Assembly (NCBI GenBank): GCA_041686235.1
Contig: JAWLED010000031.1
Coordinates: forward strand, 1 to 26,496
Origin: JAAAOH01 sp041686235
GTDB taxonomy: Bacteria; Spirochaetota; Spirochaetia; DSM-27196; PWMO01
Direction of reading: 5' to 3'
DNA length: 26,496 nucleotides
The notes beneath the pieces are model-generated. The model did no database searches. It was not told where the DNA came from and saw nothing but the letters and a program-made list of their open reading frames with translations. Position numbers and translations under genes: made by a program. This document shows, piece after piece, positions 1-5,764 of the stretch (positions are counted from its first letter, which is position 1; the number at the start of each line of letters is the position of its first letter).

Positions 1-1
1 G

Positions 2-82
2 GTATTCATCATGTTCAACAACCACGCGAATGCGCAAGCGGTTATAAACGCAAAGGCCCTGGCTCGGATGCTTTCCGGCTGA
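2..82 (+). CDS. DUF72 (YecE-like) protein, C-terminal fragment
   Basis: Only the last 26 codons and a TGA stop (80-82) lie in the window; the gene begins upstream. The peptide contains FNNHANAQAVINAKALARML. This matches the conserved end of DUF72/YecE proteins, where an F-N-N-H motif is followed by a short helix of the form A-x-x-N-A-x-x-L. DUF72 proteins have a TIM-barrel-like fold and no firmly established biochemical role. Two terminator-like hairpins follow within 120 bp, which fits the end of a transcription unit. The call rests on a short motif, so the family is probable but not certain. Confidence 0.6.
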   Translation, partial: VFIMFNNHANAQAVINAKALARMLSG

Positions 83-130
83 GCTGCGCGGCTGAGAACG
101 CGCCCTGCCGGGCGCACCACCCAAACAAAA

Positions 131-156
131 GGCCGCCCGATTTGGGCGGCCTCTTT
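131..156. terminator. Bidirectional intrinsic terminator
   Basis: A perfect 8-bp stem GGCCGCCC/GGGCGGCC (131-138 and 144-151) encloses the 5-nt loop GATTT. On the + strand it is followed by TCTTTCC. On the - strand it is followed by TTTTGTTTGG. It sits between the convergent ends of the DUF72-like gene (+) and opuAC (-), so it can serve both. Confidence 0.8.
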
Positions 157-160
157 CCTA

Positions 161-200
161 CCGGCTCGGGGCGTTTGAGCCCCGGTCCGGTTTTTCTTTC
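161..200 (+). terminator. Second intrinsic terminator, forward strand
   Basis: A stem CGGGGC/GCCCCG (167-172 and 179-184, loop GTTTGA) is extended by an outer CCGG/CCGG pairing (161-164 with 187-190). It is followed by TTTTTCTTTC (191-200). The T tract is on the + side only, so this is a back-up terminator for the DUF72-like gene that prevents read-through into antisense of opuAC. Confidence 0.75.
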
Positions 201-222
201 ATAGACTCTTCAGAGAACAGTC

Positions 223-1128
223 TTAGAGAGACATGCCGTCGGGCATGGCTTCGTTGAAATCGTCCATATTCTCGTCGATGACCGCGGCGGCAGCTTCCTC
301 AGGATCAGCCCCTTCTTGGACCTCTACCATCACCTGGCCGAGGTACTCTTCAACGGAGAACCAGTCGTACTCGTCGAAGAACGTGTAGAGCTCGGGATCG
401 TCCTCTTCGAGGCCCTCGCGGACCATCGTGTTGATCGTCTCGGACTCGCCGAATACATTCTCCGGATCTTCGAGGATCTTCAGGTCCCAGCGGCCGAACA
501 TCCAGTGCGGCGCCCAACCGGTAACCACAATCGGCTCTTCGTTCCGAATTGCTTCGCCGAGTGCGGCAGCCATGGTGGAGTCGCTGCCTTCGATGAGCTC
601 CATGCTGCCCAAGCCATAGACGTCTTCCTCAATGGCATCTTCGGTTTGCTGCATCATACCGGCACCGGGGTCGATACCGACGATCTCGCCGTCGTACTTA
701 TCACGGTTCTCCACGAGGTCTTCGATGCTGTCCTCTTCGACGTACTCAGGTACGACAAGACCAAGGCGTGCACCTTCGTAGTTCGGGCCGAGGTCTACGA
801 CTTCGTCGGTGAACTCACCCTCTTCTCCGTACATCATCTGGTGAGTAACCGGCAGCCATGCGGCCAACAGTGCATCGGAGTCGCCTGAAGCAACGGACTG
901 CCACATAGCGGCGTTCGCGACGTTGCTCAACTGAGGCTCCCAGCCCAGTCTATCGAGAAGCTCTCCGGCAACATGGGTAATTGCCACCGAGCGCGCCCAT
1001 TCGACATAGGCAATTGATACTTCGCCTTTGTCTTCAGCGGCGCCTTCTTGTTGTCCCTCTGCAATCGCAAAGGTAGCTGCAACGGTCAGAATTAGGAACG
1101 TGACGAGAAATCTCTTAAGGATCGTCAT
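223..1128 (-). CDS. opuAC: Glycine betaine/proline ABC transporter substrate-binding protein
   Basis: This 301-aa periplasmic receptor delivers glycine betaine or a related quaternary amine to the OpuAB/OpuAA importer. Residues 1-23 form a signal peptide (MTILKRF, a hydrophobic core, then AIA before EGQQEG). No lipobox cysteine is present, so it is predicted to be soluble periplasmic rather than a lipoprotein. The OpuAC domain fills the rest. Tryptophans at 44, 76, 91, 205, 209 and 214 (as in VVTGWAPHW) are candidates for the aromatic cage that binds the trimethylammonium group in this family. The protein is very acidic. Start: ATG at 1128 with GGAGG about 8 nt upstream. It is the last gene of the opu operon, 112 bp after opuAB, with a large hairpin in the gap. 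Proline betaine or carnitine are alternative ligands. Confidence 0.93.
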   Translation of the reverse strand: MTILKRFLVTFLILTVAATFAIAEGQQEGAAEDKGEVSIAYVEWARSVAITHVAGELLDRLGWEPQLSNVANAAMWQSVASGDSDALLAAWLPVTHQMMYGEEGEFTDEVVDLGPNYEGARLGLVVPEYVEEDSIEDLVENRDKYDGEIVGIDPGAGMMQQTEDAIEEDVYGLGSMELIEGSDSTMAAALGEAIRNEEPIVVTGWAPHWMFGRWDLKILEDPENVFGESETINTMVREGLEEDDPELYTFFDEYDWFSVEEYLGQVMVEVQEGADPEEAAAAVIDENMDDFNEAMPDGMSL

Positions 1129-1178
1129 GTTTTCCTCCCTTTATTAAACGGAAAAATGTCTGTGCCCCTTTGTTGTGC

Positions 1179-1208
1179 CTCCGATTGCCTGACAGGCCTG
1201 GATCGGAG
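1179..1208 (-). promoter_or_regulatory. Intergenic mRNA hairpin between opuAB and opuAC
   Basis: The 7-bp stem CTCCGAT (1179-1185)/ATCGGAG (1202-1208) encloses an inner stem GCCT (1187-1190)/AGGC (1194-1197). It lies just after the opuAB stop, upstream of the opuAC ribosome site. No T tract follows directly in the operon direction; a short T5 occurs about 25 nt later. Placement before the binding-protein gene resembles stems in other importer operons that protect or partly terminate mRNA to set more binding protein than permease. That role here is inferred. Confidence 0.6.
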
Positions 1209-1240
1209 ACGGGCAATTAACTGCTATTCAATGGAGCGGA

Positions 1241-2086
1241 CTAACCACTCCGTTGCTTCTGCGTAATGTGCTGCGTAATGCGGTCGAGCAACATGGCGAT
1301 AATGACGACGGCGAGCCCCGCCTCGAAGCCCTGTCCGGGCCGCAGCCGCTGGATCGCACGCCATACTTCTCCGCCGAGACCGCCGGCACCGATCATAGCC
1401 GCAATAACGACCATCGAGAGTGCCAACATGATCGTCTGGTTGACTCCGGCCATGATGGTCGGAAGTGCCAACGGCAGCTGTACTTTTACCAGCTTTTGCA
1501 TGGTAGTCGTACCGAAAGCCTCCGAGGCCTCGATCATTTCGGAATCGATTTGCCGTATACCGAGCGCGGTAAGCCGAATTGCCGGTGGTATCGAAAAGAT
1601 AACCGTGGCAAAGGCGGCTGCAACCGGCCCCAGCCCGAAAAACGGAATAGCGGGAATCAGGTATACGAAGGCCGGCATGGTCTGCATGAAGTCGAGAATC
1701 GGCTTCACGAATGCGTGAAAACCTTCACTCAACCCCGCAATAATACCGAGGGGAACTCCCATCGCCACCGCTATTGCGGTCGACATCAACACGAGAGCAA
1801 TCGTCGACAACATTGCCCCCCAGAGGCCGATGTTCCACACGAAGAGGAGTCCAATCAGGGCGAAAATTGCAATGCCCCGGGTTGCTACTTTCCATGACAA
1901 CAACGCGATAAGTACCGCCAGAACGACGGGCGGCAGCAGGGCCAGCCCGCCGACGATACCCTCGATACCGAGCTCAACTATCTCGGAGAAAGCCCGTGTC
2001 AGCGGTGAGAGGATAAGCGTCAACCAATCCAGCGCCGCCTCGATTCCCTCACCGAGCGGGATCTGTGGTAGGCTAAAATCATACAT
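1241..2086 (-). CDS. opuAB: Glycine betaine/proline ABC transporter permease
   Basis: This inner-membrane permease subunit of the betaine importer has 281 aa, close to the usual OpuAB length. An upstream in-frame ATG at 2191 would add 35 basic residues antisense-like to the opuAA tail. I prefer ATG 2086: it has AGGAG (2096-2100) about 9 nt upstream and gives the family-like N-terminus MYDFSLPQIPLGEG. Several hydrophobic membrane segments are visible. The ABC permease EAA loop, which contacts the ATPase, is present (EASEAFGTTTMQKLVKVQLP). The start overlaps the end of opuAA by 8 nt, indicating translational coupling. Confidence 0.93.
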   Translation of the reverse strand: MYDFSLPQIPLGEGIEAALDWLTLILSPLTRAFSEIVELGIEGIVGGLALLPPVVLAVLIALLSWKVATRGIAIFALIGLLFVWNIGLWGAMLSTIALVLMSTAIAVAMGVPLGIIAGLSEGFHAFVKPILDFMQTMPAFVYLIPAIPFFGLGPVAAAFATVIFSIPPAIRLTALGIRQIDSEMIEASEAFGTTTMQKLVKVQLPLALPTIMAGVNQTIMLALSMVVIAAMIGAGGLGGEVWRAIQRLRPGQGFEAGLAVVIIAMLLDRITQHITQKQRSG

Positions 2087-3371
2087 TTGCTTTTGCTCCT
2101 TCTTCGCTCTCGCCCGTCGTGCCCGAATCGCCGTCGGCCCAACCGACCTCGCCCGACTCGGCACTGCCTTCGCTTTCGGAGAGCGCGGCAAGCACCGACC
2201 CTCGCACGATCACACCCTTGAGAATGCCGTCTTCGTCCACGACGGCAACCGGATTCCCGGCCACCAGGTTGAACACCTGACGTACCGGATAGTCCAGCGG
2301 CACGCGCGACACTTCGTCAGCGTGAGTTATGTGATCGAGCCATTTTTCACCGTGTTTTGCCGCTTCGGCAGCTCTGTCGGCGGTAACGTGCCCGACGAGC
2401 TCGTGATTCGCCTTGACGACAAAAATGCCGGAAAGACCGGCCTCACGCATTTTGCGAAGAGCCAACCGTGGACCGTCTTTGACGAAGGCCACCGGTGTGG
2501 GGCGCTTCATGACGTCTCGGGCGGTGAGAACCTTAGTTATATCGACGTTCTCGACAAACCGCTCGACGTAGTCATTCGCAGGGGTGGAAAGGATCTCTTC
2601 GGCGGTGCCGATCTGGACGACTTTGCCGTCTTTCATGAGAACGATCCGGTCGCCCATCTTGAGGGCCTCGTCGAGATCGTGGGTAATAAACATGATCGTT
2701 TTCTTAACACGGCTTTCGAGGGCCAACAGCTCATCTTGCATGTCGGTTCGAATGAGTGGGTCCAGTGCGCTGAACGCCTCGTCCATGAGCAGGATATCCG
2801 GATCGACCGCCAGTGCGCGGGCAAGCCCCACACGCTGTTTCATTCCACCGGAGAGATTCTTCGGCAGATAGTCTCCCCAGCCGCCGAGTCCAACCTGCTG
2901 CAACGCAGCCTCCGACTTTTCCCGACGGACGGCCGGGTCTACATTCTGTACATCCAGTCCGAACTCGACGTTGTCGTACACAGTCATGTGGGGAAACAGA
3001 GCAAAGCTCTGAAACACCATGCCGAACTTTGTTCGGCGTAACTTACGAAGGTCGTCTTGCTCGAGCGAGGTTACCTCGACGTCGTCAACATAAATCTTAC
3101 CGGCGGTCGGCTCCATGAGTCGATTTACGCAGCGAATAAGCGTCGACTTTCCGCTGCCCGATAGCCCCATGACCACCACGGTTTCGCCTTCGTAGATGTC
3201 AAAAGAGGTGTCGGCAACACCAACGGCGAGCTTCGCCTCGCTGAGGATCTCGTCCTTGGTCTTGCCGTTTTTGATCATGTCCACCCCGCGCTCGGGGTGC
3301 CTTCCGAAGATCTTATACACATTTTCGATGCGAATCTTCGGCTTCCGCTCTGCCTGTTCTGTATCTGCCAT
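2079..3371 (-). CDS. opuAA: Glycine betaine/proline ABC transporter ATPase with CBS domains
   Basis: This 430-aa cytoplasmic ATPase powers betaine import. Visible elements are Walker A GLSGSGKST (69-77), Q-loop Gln 121, signature LSGGMKQ (173-179), Walker B ILLMDEAF (193-200) and the switch His 231. Two CBS repeats follow (about 281-400). The last ~30 residues form a tail rich in Glu/Asp (nine acidic, one Lys). In Lactococcus OpuA, CBS domains and an anionic tail take part in gating by ionic strength or c-di-AMP; similar gating here is inference. Start: ATG 3371 (MADTEQAERK) with a GGTGG site. The frame stays open upstream through the assembly gap, but that extension has no family support. 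It is the first operon gene visible; its promoter region is missing. Confidence 0.93.
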   Translation of the reverse strand: MADTEQAERKPKIRIENVYKIFGRHPERGVDMIKNGKTKDEILSEAKLAVGVADTSFDIYEGETVVVMGLSGSGKSTLIRCVNRLMEPTAGKIYVDDVEVTSLEQDDLRKLRRTKFGMVFQSFALFPHMTVYDNVEFGLDVQNVDPAVRREKSEAALQQVGLGGWGDYLPKNLSGGMKQRVGLARALAVDPDILLMDEAFSALDPLIRTDMQDELLALESRVKKTIMFITHDLDEALKMGDRIVLMKDGKVVQIGTAEEILSTPANDYVERFVENVDITKVLTARDVMKRPTPVAFVKDGPRLALRKMREAGLSGIFVVKANHELVGHVTADRAAEAAKHGEKWLDHITHADEVSRVPLDYPVRQVFNLVAGNPVAVVDEDGILKGVIVRGSVLAALSESEGSAESGEVGWADGDSGTTGESEEGAKANV

Positions 3372-3413
3372 TCGTTTCCACCACCTAAGAGGTCTATTCG
3401 TCGGAGTCGGCTC

Positions 3414-3513
3414 NNNNNNNNNNNNNNNNNNNNNNNNNNNNNNNNNNNNNNNNNNNNNNNNNNNNNNNNNNNNNNNNNNNNNNNNNNNNNNNNNNNNNNN
3501 NNNNNNNNNNNNN
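3414..3513. other. Assembly gap (100 N)
   Basis: There are exactly 100 undetermined bases, the conventional filler for a scaffold gap of unknown length. The opuAA upstream region and the beginning of the gene ending at 3669 are lost here. Adjacency across the gap should not be used to infer operons or spacing. Confidence 0.98.
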
Positions 3514-3669
3514 CTCGAGAAGTGGGAGCAAATGCTCATACTTTCCTCACTGCAGCGGGTCGCCAGCATGATGAACGCCGAAGGCCTTGCGACCGGGCCA
3601 ATCCTGTCGAACGAACCCTTTCCCAATGAGCAAACAGCGCCGGCGGGAACTCATGAGCACAACGACTAG
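3514..3669 (+). CDS. Unidentified protein, C-terminal fragment after the gap
   Basis: An open frame runs from the gap edge to TAG (3667-3669), 51 codons, reading LEKWEQMLILSSLQRVASMM and then a Pro/Asn-rich hydrophilic end. The helix-like start and the disordered tail look like a genuine protein terminus, but I do not recognise the family. The opposite strand over this stretch is also open, though it would only extend opuAA implausibly. The fragment could be noise; no function is proposed. Confidence 0.4.
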   Translation, partial: LEKWEQMLILSSLQRVASMMNAEGLATGPILSNEPFPNEQTAPAGTHEHND

Positions 3670-3702
3670 CAACCGAGCTTGCAACCGCGCGTACGTGGGC
3701 TG

Positions 3703-3734
3703 CCGGCTTATCTTGGCTCCGGCTTATCTCGGCT
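3703..3734. repeat. Two adjacent 16-bp tandem repeats
   Basis: CCGGCTTATCTTGGCT (3703-3718) is followed immediately by CCGGCTTATCTCGGCT (3719-3734), with one mismatch. They lie about 80 bp upstream of thrH, in the gap between the partial gene and thrH. This could be a regulator-binding direct repeat or a slippage product. Confidence 0.6.
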
Positions 3735-3761
3735 GCCGGGTCTGGCGCAAGATTCCGCGTT

Positions 3762-3767
3762 TATGAT
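3762..3767 (+). promoter_or_regulatory. Possible -10 element of thrH
   Basis: TATGAT, in an AT-rich patch of otherwise GC-rich DNA, sits 45 bp upstream of the thrH start. No convincing -35 hexamer is seen at 16-18 bp spacing (GGTCTG at 3739-3744), so the call is weak. Confidence 0.3.
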
Positions 3768-3812
3768 ACATATGGGGTTAACCAATTTCTCGCTGGGAGC
3801 GTGGAGAATCTC

Positions 3813-4430
3813 GTGCAGTTAGTGTGTCTCGATCTCGAAGGGGTACTGGTACCGGAAGTTTGGATTGCGGTGGCGGACAGGTTCGATGTTGCCGATCTCC
3901 GCCTCACTACCCGTGACGTTTCCGACTATGACGAGCTCATGGATCACCGCATCCGCACATTGCGCTCGGAAGGCATCACTCTCTCGGACATTCAACAGAC
4001 CATTGGCACACTCACTCCACTGGATGGCGCCAAGGAGTTTCTCGACCGCCTTCGTGAGCACGTCCAAGTTGTCATCCTCTCCGACACCTTCGTAGAGTTT
4101 GCCTCACCGCTCATGCGGCAACTCGGCCGCCCCACAATCTTCTGCAATGAGCTGTTCACCGATGCCGAAGGCTACATCAGTACCTATCGACTCCGCCAAA
4201 CCGACGGCAAGAGAAAAGCGGTAATTGCGCTTCGCTCAATCGGCTTCGACGTTACCGCCGTCGGGGATAGCTATAACGACCTCACCATGATCTCCGCAGC
4301 CGATGCAGGCGCACTGTTTCGTCCACCGAGAGCCATTACCGAAGAATATCCGTTGTTGGCCAGTTTCGAGAACCATATGGACCTTCTCGACTTCTTGCTC
4401 GCCGACACGAAAGCCGACCCCGCCCTCTAA
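3813..4430 (+). CDS. thrH: ThrH: phosphoserine phosphatase/homoserine phosphotransferase
   Basis: This cytoplasmic HAD-superfamily enzyme dephosphorylates phosphoserine. In Pseudomonas ThrH it also transfers the phosphate to homoserine, linking serine and threonine synthesis. The protein is 205 aa, the typical ThrH length. HAD motif I is CLDLEGVLVP (Asp7, Glu9), the ThrH variant of DxD. Motif II is VVILSDT (Ser90). A basic patch DGKRK (131-135) carries the motif III Lys, and GDSYND (151-156) is motif IV. I chose GTG 3813, which has GGAG (3803-3806) 6 nt upstream and gives the family start MQLVCLDLEG. An upstream in-frame GTG at 3801 has its purine run only 1 nt away. It stands alone between the scaffold gap and the response regulator. 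Confidence 0.9.
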   Translation: MQLVCLDLEGVLVPEVWIAVADRFDVADLRLTTRDVSDYDELMDHRIRTLRSEGITLSDIQQTIGTLTPLDGAKEFLDRLREHVQVVILSDTFVEFASPLMRQLGRPTIFCNELFTDAEGYISTYRLRQTDGKRKAVIALRSIGFDVTAVGDSYNDLTMISAADAGALFRPPRAITEEYPLLASFENHMDLLDFLLADTKADPAL

Positions 4431-4444
4431 GCGCTTTCCGTGAC

Positions 4445-4536
4445 CGGGCCCCGGCGCCGCGGGCGCGGCCGGGCCGGGGGCCGGGTCTGGGGCCGGGTCT
4501 GGGGTCCGGGGCGCCGCCGCCGGGCCCCGGCGCCGC
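4445..4536. repeat. Extremely GC-rich tract with a 16-bp direct repeat and G-run array
   Basis: The 16-mer CGGGCCCCGGCGCCGC occurs at 4445-4460 and again at 4521-4536. Between them, 4471-4511 holds seven consecutive G runs of 3-5 separated by 2-3 nt (4471-4473, 4476-4480, 4483-4485, 4489-4492, 4495-4497, 4501-4504, 4508-4511), including a tandem CCGGGTCTGGGG. This satisfies the usual G-quadruplex pattern on the + strand. Both ends can also pair as GGGCCCC-type hairpins. It lies after thrH and 90 bp before the response regulator, so it may terminate thrH transcription or affect the next gene. Confidence 0.75.
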
Positions 4537-4580
4537 CGCTCATCATCCATCTCGAAAACCAGTTTTCGCGACGACACCGC

Positions 4581-4618
4581 GTTACGATATTACGTTATAG
4601 GTATCATACCTACGGAGG
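4581..4618 (+). promoter_or_regulatory. AT-rich leader with inverted repeat and ribosome site of the response regulator
   Basis: After the GC-rich tract the sequence turns abruptly AT-rich (4581-4610) and contains -10-like TACGAT (4583-4588) and TATCAT (4602-4607). The perfect inverted repeat GGTAT-C-ATACC spans 4600-4610. GGAGG (4614-4618) lies 7 nt before the ATG at 4626. No clear -35 is present. The inverted repeat could be a small operator. Confidence 0.4.
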
Positions 4619-4625
4619 CCCCGAT

Positions 4626-5630
4626 ATGCTCTCGGACACCGAAGACGCGAACGCAGAGAAGAATGAAACCTACGCACGCGGTCACAATCAAACTGCGCAA
4701 AGTCCGACGCCGGAGCACCCGTCGGAGCGCCCCTTGCGCGCAGACATCCTCATCGTTGACGATCAGCGTATAAACCTCGTCGTAGCCACAAAGATGATCG
4801 AGTTTAGGGGCTACACCGCCGAGACCGCCGCGAGCGGCGAGAAAGCGTTGGAGTTGCTCCGCTCGGGACGATATCGGCTACTTCTGCTCGACATGCAACT
4901 CCCGGACATGAACGGAATCGAAGTCGTACGCCGCATACGCACCGTCGTAGACCACGGCGCCGAGAACGGAGATACCTCGGTCTCGGAGGTCTCGGACCGA
5001 CACATCCCCGTCGTCATGCTCACCGCATATGCCGACGACTCGGATCATCGCGAAAGTCTCGAGGCAGGGGCCGATGCGTACCTCGTGAAGCCGCTCGACC
5101 AAGAAAAGCTTGACGGTATTCTCCAACGGCTCAGCCCCCAAGCACCTCCCCAAACCGACGGTGGCAGCGGCAGCAGCGGCGATACCGGCGACCGCGGCGC
5201 TACGGGTGGCAGCGGCGACACCGGCGAGTCGGACTCCTCACGCGGGCCCACTGCCGACAACGACACCAGCGGCCCCGCGGTTTTCGACCCTGCCGGGCTT
5301 CAAGCACGGGTTGGAAGCAGCTCGCTCTCGCAGACCGTGGCGAAGCGCTTTCTCGAAAGCGTTTCCGGCTATGCGGCCGCGGTAGACAACGCAGTAGCAT
5401 CCGGCGATCTCGACGAGCTGGCAAGCGCCGCACACAACCTTGCCGGCCCTGCAGCCAACGTCGGCGCCGAAGCGTTAAGAGCGTTGAGCAAGTCCATCGA
5501 AGCTGCCGCTTCCAACGGAGACTGGGAGCAGGTACACCGACACGCCACTCGCCTCCATACCGAACTAGCCGCGGCGCGGGGGGAGATCGAGCAGTTCACC
5601 TCCGATGGGCCCTCTCAGTCCTCCTCCTGA
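4626..5630 (+). CDS. Two-component protein with receiver and Hpt domains
   Basis: This 334-aa cytoplasmic protein has a receiver domain (about 39-170) with acidic pair Asp45/Asp46, phosphoacceptor Asp89 (LLLLDMQLPDMNG), Thr133 and Lys155 (YLVKPL). A Gly/Ser/Asp/Thr-rich linker (about 171-217) joins it to a C-terminal histidine phosphotransfer domain (about 219-322). The Hpt motif is AAHNLAGPAANVGA, with His270 as predicted phosphosite. The usual Lys after the His-x-Leu is Ala here. The enzyme could pass phosphate between Asp and His within one chain, as in phosphorelay components split from hybrid kinases. No kinase or DNA-binding domain is present, and no partner kinase lies in the window. 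Start: ATG 4626 with GGAGG; an upstream GTG frame through the GC tract is not credible. The next gene is convergent. Confidence 0.9.
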   Translation: MLSDTEDANAEKNETYARGHNQTAQSPTPEHPSERPLRADILIVDDQRINLVVATKMIEFRGYTAETAASGEKALELLRSGRYRLLLLDMQLPDMNGIEVVRRIRTVVDHGAENGDTSVSEVSDRHIPVVMLTAYADDSDHRESLEAGADAYLVKPLDQEKLDGILQRLSPQAPPQTDGGSGSSGDTGDRGATGGSGDTGESDSSRGPTADNDTSGPAVFDPAGLQARVGSSSLSQTVAKRFLESVSGYAAAVDNAVASGDLDELASAAHNLAGPAANVGAEALRALSKSIEAAASNGDWEQVHRHATRLHTELAAARGEIEQFTSDGPSQSSS

Positions 5631-5670
5631 AAGAAGACGTTTCTGCGGCACAGACCGTCCGGAGGGCGTT

Positions 5671-5759
5671 CCGGCGGCCCGCAGCGAGCCGGCGCTTCCA
5701 GAGTCGGCCCGAGTGCCGGCGGCCCGCACCGAGCCGGCACCCCGCAGCGCCGGCGGCCG
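5671..5759. repeat. GC-rich direct repeats in a convergent intergenic region
   Basis: A 23-bp unit beginning CCGGCGGCCCGCA and ending GAGCCGGC occurs at 5671-5693 and 5716-5738 with one mismatch. A shortened third copy, GCCGGCGGCCG, is at 5749-5759. The second copy can also fold as TGCCGGC (5714-5720)/GCCGGCA (5733-5739). The repeats fill the gap between the ends of the response regulator (+) and the cyclic-nucleotide-binding gene (-). There is no T tract, so a standard terminator is not supported. Confidence 0.65.
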
Positions 5760-5764
5760 ATACC

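Noticed and set aside
1830..3041. A 403-codon + strand frame across opuAB and opuAA
   Set aside because: It is antisense to two unmistakable ABC transporter genes; no motif is present.
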